Below the pieces are notes generated by a model that searched no databases, was not told the origin of the DNA, and saw only the letters and a program-made list of their open reading frames with translations. Of a stretch of 64,000 nt of DNA, positions 12,601-22,881 are shown one piece after another. A program made the position numbers and the translations under genes. This DNA is from Stomorhina lunata (lineage: Eukaryota > Arthropoda > Insecta > Diptera > Rhiniidae), in NCBI GenBank assembly GCA_933228675.1, contig OW121744.1, positions 93,208,885 to 93,272,884 on the forward strand, in the 5' to 3' direction. Within the stretch, counting starts at the first letter, position 1, and each line of letters starts with the position of its first letter.

Positions 12601-13625
12601 AATTTTTATATAGTCAAATTTTTGGTATAATATTTAATATTGAATAATATTTACATCCCGACTATTTTGTTATTTTTTTTTTTATAAAATTTTTATATAG
12701 AAAAATCTTTGGTTTAAAATTTTTATATAGAAAAAGGTTTGGTATAAAATTTTTATATAGAAAAATTTTCGTTATAAAATTTTTATATAGAAAAATTTTC
12801 GTTATAAAATTTTTATATAGAAAAATTTTCGTTATAAAATTTTTATATAGAAAAATTTTCGTTATAAAATTTTTATAAAGAAAAATTTTCGTTATAAAAT
12901 TTTTATATAGAAAAATTTTCGTTATAAAATTTTTATATAGAAAAATTTTCGTTATAAAATTTTTATATAGAAAAATTTTCGTTATAAAATTTTTATATAG
13001 AAAAAGTTTCGTTATAAAATTTTATATAGAAAAAGTTTCGTTATAAAATTTTTATATAGAAACATTTTTGGTATAAACTTTCTATATAGAAAAATTTTCG
13101 TTTTAAAATTTTTATATAGTCAAATTTTTGGTATAAAATTTTTATATAGAAAAATCTTTCGTTATAAAATTTTTATATAGAAAAATTTTCGTTATAAAAT
13201 TTTTATATAGAAAAAGTTTCGTTATAAAATTTTTATATAGAAACATTTTTGGTATAAACTTTTTATATAGAAAAATTTTCGTTATAAAATTTTTATATAG
13301 AAAAATTTTTGTTATAAAATTTTTATATCAATTCTAAAGTTCGAATAATTAATTCCCAAATAAATAAAATTTTTATATAGAAAAATTTTTGCTACAAAAT
13401 TTTTATACAGAAAAATTTTCATTATAAAATATTTATATAGAAAAATTATCGTTATAAAATTTTTATATCGAAAAATTTTCGTTATAAAATTTTTATATAG
13501 AAAAATTTTTGCTATAAAATTTTTATACAGAAAAATTTTCATTATAAAATATTTATATAGAAAAATTTTAGGTATAAAATTTTTATTTAGAAATATTTTC
13601 GGTATAAAATTTTTATATAGAAAGA
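8371..13625. repeat. 5.3-kb minisatellite of 30-bp units with higher-order structure
   Basis: Roughly 170 units of exactly 30 bp for long stretches, core TTATAAAATTTTTATATAG followed by AAAAATTTTC. A non-repeat island containing TTTACATCCCGACTATTTTG occurs three times, with CATCCCG at 10191, 11354 and 12654, each preceded by a GGTATAATATTTAATATTGA edge and followed by the same variant units. This gives a higher-order period of about 1163 and 1300 bp. Open frames in the array (8549-8830 +, 13312-13641 -) exist only because 30 is a multiple of three. Confidence 0.95.
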
Positions 13626-14247
13626 TCGAAAAAAAAGTCATAAATCTTTAAATTTGTATATTTATTTAGGTTTATTTATAGGTTTTCCATTGATGTATAA
13701 TATGTTTTCAATACTAAATCACTACAACAGATATTTTAATATAAGATAATAAATTTAAATAATTTCAGAAAAGTGCTTACATATTTCTTTCTTTTAATAT
13801 TTCAGAGATTATTTGGAAAAATTAATTAATTTATTATATTCAATAACGTATACATACTATTATAGTCCAATAAACTCCAAAAGAGAGCTTTCCCATGAGA
13901 TACATAGATGGACAAATTTACTACTTACTATATAAAATAAAACATTTCATTTTTTAATTATGTATAACAATAGACGGCAAAATATTTAGGTTTAATTAGT
14001 CTGTATATCTAATACTGTGGGGTTTTATAGAAATTTCTATAGATGTATGTATATATATATTTTAATGGGGTTTGTGGGTTAGTTCATAATACTACCAATA
14101 AATAATTGAGTTCCATTTTATAGAATTTTGTTAAAGAGCTTTTTTTGACCCCTTACAAATTGGCTGAAGTTTTAGGAACTTTTGAATATGTATAATTCTT
14201 TTCTTTGGCCTAGTAGTACATCCATCCATTTCATGCATCCATCCTCC
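13626..14247. other. AT-rich flank, likely 3' region of the gamma-like gene
   Basis: AT-rich DNA with no repeat family recognised. The part next to 14248 would be the 3' untranslated region of the minus-strand gamma-like gene. Confidence 0.35.
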
Positions 14248-14451
14248 TTACAACAAACTACAAGAACTTTTTTCCCGAAACGGATTAAGTTTTTGACTGG
14301 TGAAGCCCGTCAATAGACAATCCTCATTTTCATGCTCTGACATGTACTTTATCATGAGCATACACGATTCTGAGACTCGTGCCCTTGACATTTCCATTTC
14401 TCGCCTTAGCTGTTCGTTTATTAGACGCTGCTGTTGTACATTAGCAGCCAT
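14248..14451 (-). CDS. Second G-protein gamma-1-like subunit (diverged paralogue)
   Basis: Predicted 67-residue heterotrimeric G-protein gamma subunit, expected to pair with a G-beta and to be lipid-anchored at the membrane. Seen directly: N-terminal helix with 'VQQQR' and 'EQLRRE', the 'LLTGF-SQK-NPFREKSSC' core, and a C-terminal CAAX box CSLL whose final Leu predicts geranylgeranylation. By hand, 43 of 67 residues match the copy at 44857-45069, with no gap, stop or frameshift. The start used by the other copy is ATG to TTG here, so the first in-frame Met is three codons later (14451). A catag splice-acceptor-like junction precedes the homologous 5' stretch in both copies. The frame stays open upstream to 14547, so a longer N-terminus is possible. 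Constraint is inferred from the open frame; expression is unknown. Confidence 0.7.
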   Translation of the reverse strand: MAANVQQQRLINEQLRREMEMSRARVSESCMLMIKYMSEHENEDCLLTGFTSQKLNPFREKSSCSLL

Positions 14452-14551
14452 TATGTCCAAAATTGCGGTCTCTGCGAGCCCTATGTTGCTGCCGAGGGAC
14501 TTCAAGGTGGTGGAATAAAAGAAAGCAACAGGCTTTAAACAAATCACAAAT

Positions 14552-14944
14552 CTTCAAAGAAAAAGTGTAGCAAACACTTGGGCTGCTGAAACTAACAAGC
14601 ACTTGTAGCTTCGATAAAACCTCAAAGTAGGCAATGGAATTTTAAAGTAGTTTAATTTTTTTATGCGGCTGAAAAGAAATCACATTTATTTCGTTTCATT
14701 TGAAATTATTTAAATTTTAAAAGTTCACCTTTGAATAATATTAATATTTTAAGTTTTCTTTTTAATATTTTTTTAACTGAGTTAAAAATACTTTGCCTAT
14801 AAAAATCAATAAAAAGATGGCCACACTCTTCTAAATATAAACTATATATAACAACCCTGTAAAATATAATTGGCTTGGGGTAAAAGTGATTTCTTATTAC
14901 TGCACTCTGGGTCAGGTAACCTCAAATTTTGACAACAACTTCTA
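14552..14944. other. AT-rich intergenic DNA
   Basis: No feature was recognised; it may hold 5' sequence of the gamma-like gene. Confidence 0.3.
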
Positions 14945-15283
14945 TAATGTGGGGGATTTGATAGGTTAGGTTAAGTTTGAAAGTGATGCCAGATGAATGG
15001 CATCTTTCCTCGGAGGTGATGCCAGACGAATGGCATTTTCGGAGACCATTGGGTGGATTATGATCCTTCCTGATAGAAGAGTGTGGCATAGAAGAAAACT
15101 CTATAAAAAAAAACAGTTGCGATAGAATAGCGGTAGATAAAAAGTAGTAGAGAAGAGGTAACTACGACTTTACCATAGGGAAAGAGACCTTTCTAAGCCA
15201 TCTGAGTCCCACTAAGAACCCCACAGCGTCACTCAGTTCGCACAGCTGTATGTCACTCAGTTCCTCATGAAATCTAATAATAA
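14945..15283 (-). pseudogene. LINE 3'-end fragment
   Basis: 15120-15275 matches 49080-49230 closely in order (GTAGTAGAGAAG, TTACCATAGGGA, CTAAGCCATCTGAGTCCCA, GTTCGCAC-GCTGTATGT). It is the 3' part of the same minus-strand LINE family as the relic at 49080-49745. Upstream, 14965-15060 has a short direct repeat (GGTGATGCCAGA-GAATGGCAT twice). SINE copy C follows directly. Confidence 0.55.
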
Positions 15284-15584
15284 TAATAATTTCCACGACA
15301 ACATTCCAATTGGAACAAGTGGTACTTCTCTCAGACTCATTGAAAGGGACCTACTTTTTTACTCCGGCTCTGAACGCAAATACATAAGTTAGAGAAGTTT
15401 TACATAGCCTAATACTCAATAAACAGTGGCTAGCTGAGCCTAATACTCAATAACCAGTGGATAGCAGAGTTATGAGGTGAGCCGCCGCATTTTTAAATTT
15501 TTTTTTTTTTTTCAAGTGGGTCTCGAAGTTGGGACCTCTGGTATGCTAGGTGGATGACTAACCTACTATACCACGGCGGTTCAC
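15284..15584 (-). repeat. tRNA-derived SINE, copy C (best preserved)
   Basis: Minus-strand SINE of about 300 bp. Head: GTGAACCGCCG, then box A-like TGGTATAGTAGGTTAGTC and box B-like CTTCGAGACCC, the internal RNA polymerase III promoter expected of a tRNA-derived SINE. A T/A-rich joint and an inverted copy of the outer GTGAACCGCCG motif follow. The body ends in GTTGTCGTGGAAATT and an (ATT)n tail at about 15282-15293. A 22-bp piece of body (CTAATACTCAATAA region) is duplicated at 15410-15460. It sits next to a LINE 3' end. Confidence 0.75.
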
Positions 15585-15936
15585 GTAATCAACTGTAATC
15601 AATTTGCCAAATTTCGAGATAATCGGTCCACATTTGACCCTAGCTCTTATATAAGACCAAATGACGGAAACAGCTTAAATATATAAGTTTTGAGAAAACG
15701 TTTGTATGATTGAAAAATTTAGCAAATATTTGTTTTTATACAGGAAAAACAACACCTTTGACCTTAGTGGTGAAGGGTATCGCAGGTTATATAAACGAAT
15801 AACAAATTTTGATATCTCACTAATACTTTGTTTTATTTCAATTTAATTATAGGAGGCGCATTATTAAAAACCTCTATATTACAGAGTCAGCTTTCCAAAA
15901 TTTCCTAAAATTTTTAAACTTTATACAATTTTTAAA
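15585..15936. other. Repeat-like spacer
   Basis: Contains the phrase 'GGTGAAGGGTAT' near 15770, also seen at the ends of modular repeats at 29750 and 60117. It is probably an old repeat remnant; no gene. Confidence 0.35.
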
Positions 15937-16837
15937 TAGGGTAGAAGGGGGAGCATTTGCCACTTTTTTAAGTGCTCTAGGTTTCTTACAGTGAGAGTTA
16001 TCACAATTTGTTTGTTCTTCATAGGTACCTATATATGTTAGCTTTAAACTGTGTTGGTTTAGATTGCCTACGGCTTTTCTCTATGATCAAATTTGAAAAA
16101 TAGCAAATTAACTAAAAGTGGCCAATGTGCCCCATCCATGGGGCACATTTGCCAATAAGTTGGGTACAAAAAAGAAGTAAAAAAATTGTTGTAATAAAGT
16201 AGATTTTTACATCTATAAAGCTTTAATATACAAAACAAACGTGGATAAATTAAACAAAACAGTAAAAATTTCAGAGATCAAAATTTTAACTATTAGGCCC
16301 CTGTTAACACTGTACTGTGACATATCAACATAAAGAAAAAAATGTTAAGATGGAAGATGGACTAGGCCTTGCAACCAAAATACTATATCCTTTTTAGGGA
16401 TATTACAAATGTCGGGCTTAAAAAAATGTCGACGAGTTGCTTTGTTATATAGGTATGGCAAATGTGCCCCAGGTAGAGTACTTAGATGTAATGAACTATT
16501 TTTCACATAAGAAATAGACTTATTGATAAAAACTTAAAATATTTCTTCTCAATACTATATTGTTTATTAAACTAATGAATAATATCTTAGGATAACAAAA
16601 AACTAAGGAAAATATTACAAAAATACTTGTAGCAAAATATTTGTTCAGGATCTGCTGAACAATAAACCGCGCTTGATGTTTTAAATATGAAAGCTACAGC
16701 AGTCAAAATTTGAGATATAGAATATCAATGATAAACGAATATAAAATCGATTACAGCATCAAAAAAGATAAGTTAATTTTCAAGAAAATTAGTGGTGGCA
16801 AATGCGCCCCTATTGCAAATGGCCCCCACCTACCCTA
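15937..16837. mobile_element. Small DNA transposon with GGGTAG termini (non-autonomous)
   Basis: About 900 bp bounded by inverted ends: TAGGGTAGAAGGGGG at the left and, inverted, TAGGGTAGGTGGGGG at the right. A TA duplication fits GGGTAG...CTACCC, which would suit a Tc1/mariner- or pogo-like mechanism (inference). The subterminal motif GGCAAATGTGCCCC and variants recur near 15955, 16127, 16145, 16456 and 16795, once as a near-perfect palindrome at about 16123-16160. No transposase frame inside. Confidence 0.65.
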
Positions 16838-17414
16838 CATATTTCAATATCTAGGTCCCACATAGATGACTATCATGTCATCTCAGATACCGTCACATTT
16901 TCAGCTGTACTACTTACCTTACTTCAGCCCGAGGATTTCTACTACTTTTTTCAAAATTTCGAGATTTTGTAGATTTATGTCATTTTCGGCTGAGGACCTG
17001 ATATGGGAGCCAGGCTTAATTGTGGATCGATTGTTACCAAATTACGGTTATCGGCTAACATTTACAAAATGTTTATCTATACAAAGTTTTAGTGATAAAA
17101 TGCAATTATCTTATTTATAAGCGTTTTTGGGCTTTTCTAGGTATTTAAAAGACTTTTGAGAATGTGCCTCGCATGGAAGGTATAGTTAAATATGTAGCGA
17201 TTCCTACAAAATTAGATACACGGATTTAGGTTACCATAAGCAATATTTATGCTGAATATTAATAAAAATCAATCAAATTTATGCCTGTAATGAGTCAAAA
17301 ACTCTATTTCGGAAGGAAGGAATTCGTAATTTTTAGAGAAATATCAGTGATTTATTTCCTTATCACGATAAAAAAAAAAATAGCCCCTAATATGTAAAAA
17401 ATTATAAAATGCAG
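16838..17414. other. Intergenic DNA, no clear feature
   Basis: An 84-codon frame at 16866-17120 has no recognisable homology. A region with 'GTGGATCGATTGTTACCAAA' near 17022 resembles 45615-45640, suggesting a dispersed repeat. Confidence 0.3.
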
Positions 17415-18712
17415 TAAATATTTTAAGTTAGGTTCATTCGGAGACTCCAGGGGTCCATTGTGATCCTTTACTAGAAGAGGAGAATGAAAAAAATTTAAGA
17501 TAGAGGAGGATAGGGAGAAGGAGAATATACTATCTAGGCCAGTGGTGAACCCTACAATATCATGCAAACTGCACTGTTGCAGATCCTGCAGTTCAGCAAA
17601 AAATCTGCTGCCTAAATGTTTAAGTCTTTGGTTTTGCAGCCTTGGACAGTGACAGCGAATGTGTTCTACCGATTCGGACGAATCCTCATCTAGACATAGT
17701 CTGCAGAGGTCCGAAATGCTACTATCCCACCTATATAAACTCGAATTTAAGGCACAGTGTCCCGTAAGGAACCCTATATATCTTCTTAAGCTTGACCTAT
17801 TCAGACCTAATAAAATTTTGGTTAAATTAATATCCAGTTTAGGCCATAGAGCTCTTGATGTCCTACACGTAACCATGTTTCCCCATGTGCTTGTGGTTTC
17901 CTTGCTAATCCAAGACTTAATTCCCAGATAAAAGTGATAGATAGGTGGAGCCATATCTGTCACTCTTTGACTTAAGTCTTGACTTGAGCCTAGTCTAGCG
18001 ACTTCGTCCACAACTTCGTTGCCAACGATGTCGCAATGACCTGGAACCCAGCACAATATTATCCTATAACTGAGAGATAGGCCAAGAAGAGCAATCCTAC
18101 ATTTTTTTTTTGACTAGTTTGGAGGTAATACTATATCCCCGCAGCGCTATAAGACCCTGAATAAGCTCAGTAGCCTTCCAAATGACAAAAACCTCTGCCT
18201 GGAAAACACTGTACTCGTCCGCGAGTCTAACATTTTGATCCATCAGGAAAACACCAGATTCAGTCCAGCAATCCATTTAAGAATCATCAGTGAAAATCGA
18301 AATGCCTTAAAAAAGTGCTGTTTGCCCTTCCAGTCGGATCTTTCAGGGATTGCGATCTTTGGTGCTGAGCTAAACTCCAAGCCCAAGGAGCCTGTTAATT
18401 TCAGAATACTGGAGTGTCACACATGCCTATATCTTAATATACCCGATTCGTACAGCCTTACTAGACTTCTCATTGCCATTCCCTTTATGAAAATATTAAG
18501 AGGGTACAATGACAGCATGATATCTAGGGCTGCTTGAGGTCTTCTTTTAAGGCCACCGGTTATACCAACACTAGCATAACGTTGTACCTTGTTAAGAGAA
18601 GCCAGAAAGGAACCCTTGCTAACTGCTTCCCACCATACTGCGCAACCATATGTTATTTTAAGGTATGAATACAGTTGAGACAACCGAATAACTTTTTGGG
18701 ACAAAAATTCTT
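17415..18712 (-). pseudogene. Jockey/I-group LINE ORF2: RT C-terminal part, RNase H and 3' end
   Basis: Minus-strand LINE relic. The first part (18704-18417) reads 'TYGCAVWWEAVSKGS', 'LNKVQRYASVGITG', the post-RT segment. After broken frames, 18056-17352 reads 'CWVPGHCDIVGNEVVDE', the C-terminal RNase H motif, then 'LLGLNRSSLR', 'GHCALN' and a zinc-knuckle 'CRLCLDEDSSESVEHIRCHC'. Frames between 18416 and 18057 are interrupted. The 3' end near 17440 shares GTCCATTGTGATCC (inverted) with 40130 and 47850. It lies about 280 bp upstream of CCT8, in opposite orientation. Confidence 0.8.
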
Positions 18713-18995
18713 TATTAATTATTTTTTATTCGCTTTATCTGGTTTTACAAATGCCCACATCGAAAAATAAACACATTAACATAACATCTGGCAACACTTC
18801 CCTCTCACTCTATCACAAAAACATTCGAGAAGATACTTTTTCTCAGCAAATACCCATTAGTGTTGAAAAGTAACCGTAGGCGGCTTTGACGAAGAAGTGA
18901 GGTTAAATTATTGTTATTTCTTCTGTCTTGTTAAGAATTTTCATTTGGTCGGTTCAATAAAATTTGTGTTAAAACGAAAAAATCTGTGCAAAAAA
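18713..18995 (+). promoter_or_regulatory. CCT8 upstream region and 5' UTR
   Basis: The only non-repeat sequence between the LINE relic and the CCT8 start codon, so the core promoter and 5' UTR must lie here unless the promoter is inside the relic. No TATA box or initiator could be fixed with confidence. The start codon context is A-rich (AAAAAAATGGC), as usual for flies. Confidence 0.4.
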
Positions 18996-21900
18996 ATGGC
19001 TTTATCTGTACCCAAAGCACCCGGCGTTGCCCAAATGATGAAGGAAGGAGCCCGTGTAAGTGAAATTAAATGAAACTTCTAAACATTTTTAAGGATTCCT
19101 CAGAGTTTATAGAAAAAATTTAAAAAAAGTTTGAACAAATGCCCGTGTCATGCGGTAGAATATACAACAGCTGCATTGATGAACGTATGTATGACATGCT
19201 ACTTGCTAACAAGAGTCTTAAAAAGCAAAGACTGACTCATCACGGGTTGTTTTTTGTATATTTTGCAGAGCGACAATTGTTTGAAATCATTTTTCGATTT
19301 TCTGAGGAAACCTAAATGAAACTCCAGATGTTTTTTTTTATAAATAATATTTTCTTTGTAACAGATGTACAGCGGCTTGGAAGAGGCTGTTTATCGTAAT
19401 ATTACCGCCTGCAAAGAGTTTGCCCAAACCATGCGCTCCGCCTACGGACCAAATGGCATGAACAAAATGATCATTAATCACATTGAGAAACAATTTGTTA
19501 CCAGCGATGCTGGTACAATTATGCGTGAATTGGAGGTGGAACATCCGGCCGCCAAATTGATGGTCATGGCCAGTGAAATGCAAGACGCTGAGGTAGGTGA
19601 TGGCACCAATTTTGTGGTAATTTTTGCCGGAGCCTTATTGGAAAGAGCCGAGGAACTTTTACGCTTGGGCATCACTACCGCTGAAATCGCTGATGGCTAT
19701 GAAAAGGCCATGGAAAAGGCTTTGGAAATCTTGGACAAGTTGGTGTGCCATGAAATCAAAGATTACCGTGATATTGCTCAAGTCAAGGAATGCTTGCGTG
19801 CCTCCATTATGTCAAAACAATATGGTCAGGAAGATTTCATTACCGATTTGGTAGCCAAGGCCTGTGTCTCCATTTTGCCCGACAAGGGCACCTTCAATGT
19901 GGACAACATTCGTGTCTGCAAAATCTTGGGTAGCGGTCTGGCCAAATCCGAGGTTATCCATGGCATGGTTTTCAAACGTTTCGTTGAGGGTGATGTTTCC
20001 TTTGCTGAAAAGGCTAAAGTTGCCATTTTCTCCTGCCCCATTGATATTATTCAGACCGAAACCAAGGGTACTGTTTTGATCAAATCCGCCGATGAACTCT
20101 TAAACTTCTCTGCTGGTGAAGAGAACTTGTTGGAGAGCCAAATTAAAGCTATTGCCGATACTGGGGCTAAAGTTGTTGTTTCCGGTGGCAAAGTTGGTGA
20201 TATGGCCTTGCATTTCCTTAACAAATATAATTTGATGGCTGTACGCCTTAATTCCAAATTCGATTTGAGACGTCTATCCCGCGCTGTCAATGCTACAGTT
20301 TTGCCCCGCATTACTACACCCAGCCAGGAAGAGTTGGGCTACTGCGATAAGGTTTGCATTGAAGAATTGGGTGATACTTCGATTGTAGCTTTCAGGTAAT
20401 TATTTAAAATTATTGAAAAGTTATAGGTACTATTCGAATTTATTGACACTTAGGCTTTTGCAAAATTGCTTTAATCATAAACTGTTGTCTGTTTGTAAAT
20501 TGCAAATAAGGAAAAATCATTATCGGTCCGCTGACAAACCACATGTTGTCCTGCAGATCTTCAAGACTACTGTATAAGTTTTCATAGAGCGTTCATGTTG
20601 TTGTTGTGACAGCGATATTATTGCTAATAAATCTGAAGTGGCAGTCCTTGGTTGGAATCCTAAGACTTCCGAGTCGTTCCGGTATAAACAACCGACTGCC
20701 GCAGGAACGATAGAGCGTTCATTGCCACTTTCTATCATATGTTAGGGTTTATCATCTGGACAATTCGTCTGATGATGTCTTCCTAACGTCAACTTTTCTC
20801 TAGAAAAGTCTTCCTAAGGACAACTTTTCTCTAGAAAAGTCTTCCTAAGGACAACTTTTCTCTAGAAAAGTCTTCCTAACGTCAACTTTTCTCTAGAATT
20901 TCCTAACGTCAACTTTTCTCTAGAAAAGTTCCTAAAGTCAACTTTTCTCTAGAAAAGTCTTCCTAACGACAACTTTTCTCTGGAAAAGTCTTCCTAACGT
21001 AAACTTTTCCATAGAAGTCTTCCTAACGTAAACTTTTCTATAGAAAAATCTTCCTAACGTCAACTTTTCCATAGAAAAGTCTTCCTAACATCAACTTTTC
21101 TATAGAAATGTTTTCCTAACGTCAACTTTTCTATAGAAAAGTCTTCCTAGCGTCAATTGTTTGTATAGAAAAGTCTTCCTAACGTCTAAAGTCTTTGATA
21201 CGGGTCTCAATCCTTGACTGCCAGTGAAGCATAGAACCTCAAGAAATTGCGAAAAAATTCAATCAATTCTTTACAAAAGGTTTTACCAACAATTTTCACT
21301 GAACGTAACTTTTCAAATCGATTGTAACAAAACGTTACTTTTTTTAAATAATTCTGGAGGTCAGAAACGCGAATTAATTAAACAGATAACTCAGGCCATC
21401 GCCTTGACTTCAAGCACAAATTATTGCCATAAAGAGATATGGCCTTTCTTAACAATTTATAGCGAATAAAATGTTTTCTCAATTGATGATTCATAATGGA
21501 ATTGTTACGTTTTGGTGCGAATGTCTACATTTATTCTTGTATTAACGAAGTCGATTTAATGCTTTATTTTCAATTTATTAATAACTGTCGCAAATATTTT
21601 TTGAGTTATCCCAATTTTTCTTTATTAAAAACCCAAACTAATTGCCTGATCAAAAAAATGAGTTTAAACCCCCTTTAACACATCTTATTTCCTTACAGAA
21701 ACGAAGGCAAAGATTCCCGAATTGCCACCATTGTTGTACGTGGTGCTACTGACAACTTCATGGATGACATTGAACGTGCCATTGATGATGGTGTCAACAA
21801 CTTCAAGTGTTTGTCTCGTGATGGACGTTATGTTGCCGGTGCTGGCGCTGTTGAAATTGAATTGGCCACACAGATTGCTGCCTACGCTGATACTCTGCCC

Positions 21901-22248
21901 GGTTTGGAACAATATGCCGTCAGACGTTTTGCCACCGCCCTCGAAGTATTCCCCAAAGCTTTGGCTGAAAATACCGGCATCAATGGCACCGACATTATCA
22001 ATCAAATGTATTTGGCTCACAAAGAAGCTGCCGGACAAACTATTGGTCTCAATATTGAAGCTGAAAAGGCTGAGACCTTAGATGTTAAGGCCGCCAAGAT
22101 TTACGATCTTTACCAGGCTAAATACTGGGGTATTAAGTATGCTGTAGGAGCCACTAATACCATCTTGAAAGTTGATCAAATTATTATGGCTAAACGTGCT
22201 GGTGGACCCAAGCCACGTCAAAATGCCGGCAGTGATGATGAAAGTTAA
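18996..22248 (+). CDS. CCT8: CCT8, T-complex protein 1 subunit theta (three exons)
   Basis: Subunit theta of the cytosolic TRiC/CCT chaperonin, which folds actin, tubulin and other proteins using ATP. Exons: 18996-19055, 19365-20395, 21699-22248; introns of 309 and 1303 bp have GTAAGT/CAG and GTAATT/CAG borders. Total 1641 bp, 546 residues, the family's normal length. Visible signatures: 'YGPNGMNKMI' at about residues 47-56 and the ATPase motif 'GDGTN' at 98-102 with its catalytic Asp; the apical domain in the middle; 'VVSGGKVGDMALHF' in the late apical part; 'RGATDNFMDD' at the start of the returning equatorial domain; and 'GATNTILKVDQIIMAKRAGG' near the C-terminus. The ATG at 18996 gives 'MALSVPKAPGVAQMMKEGAR', a theta-type N-terminus. 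The codons look GC-richer than the surroundings and no damage was seen. A minisatellite occupies part of intron 2. Confidence 0.97.
20520..20735. repeat. Dispersed repeat in CCT8 intron 2
   Basis: GGCAGTCCTTGGTTGGAATC and the following 35 bp match, in inverted orientation, 51290-51350, and more weakly 59660-59700. Three copies in one window indicate a mobile-element family, not intron sequence proper. Confidence 0.6.
20765..21188. repeat. 31-bp minisatellite in CCT8 intron 2
   Basis: About 13-14 units of roughly 31 bp, some shortened, built from CTTCCTAACGTCAACTTTTC and a TCTAGAAAAGT or TATAGAAAAGT ending. The junction forms a palindrome ACTTTTCTATAGAAAAGT. The unit size and core resemble those of the arrays at 8.4-13.6, 31.8-33.3 and 40.8-41.7 kb. 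Confidence 0.9.
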
Positions 22249-22640
22249 ATTTGTTTTTACTTTATTCTATCACTCATTTTGGCATTTCTTTTTCTTATGT
22301 CTTACTAATATAATATCCCACATACATTGTTTTAGGTCTTCTTTTTTTCATTTTATATAAATATGTTTTTCTATTTTTGCTTTAAAAACACAAATTTCTC
22401 TCATACAACTCACCTTTATTGTATTGAATCCTTTTTAGTGCTATACCCTGGCATTGGAAGGGACCTTTATTGTTTCTAGTTATACTTAATGTTTAACATA
22501 TAATTTGAAAAGTTCTTCATACAAAGCATTGCAAATTTCTATGAAAATCATCATTTTTGCAATTAAAACAACTAAAAAAGAAAAAATAATTTAAAAAATA
22601 TAAATGATCAAATAAAATAAAATTATTTATACAAAAAAAA
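22249..22640 (+). terminator. CCT8 3' UTR with candidate polyadenylation signal
   Basis: AT-rich, no repeats. AATAAA at 22611-22616 is a reasonable poly(A) signal; TATAAATATG near 22356 is weaker. The cleavage site cannot be set from sequence alone. Confidence 0.4.
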
Positions 22641-22881
22641 AAAAGTTAAACTAAAAACGCGTGTTGATTTTATATTTAATTAAAAAAAGCAAGTAAACAG
22701 AAAATATCGAAAATAAATATAGGGATCATTATGGTATTTTAAGGATTTACTATAACCCTCCAAATAAATGATAAAGTAGCAGTCCATCTTCACTCACTCC
22801 CAGTAGAAGCTCCTCTGCTATACAGTTTCCTGGTGTGTCTCTGAACGAAACCAAGCTCAACCAGTAGAACTCGGTTAGAAG

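Noticed and set aside
8371..13625. CRISPR-like array
   Set aside because: Units are contiguous with no unique spacers, and the genome is eukaryotic.
15500..15584. A functional tRNA gene
   Set aside because: Box A and box B are present but the acceptor stem does not close and the same unit recurs with a common body in other copies, as expected for a SINE.
19338..20311. Several open frames overlapping CCT8 exon 2 on both strands
   Set aside because: Shadows of the CCT8 coding sequence in other frames.
21224..21678. Two frames in CCT8 intron 2 that might be extra exons
   Set aside because: CCT8 is complete without them and its phases agree across the intron.
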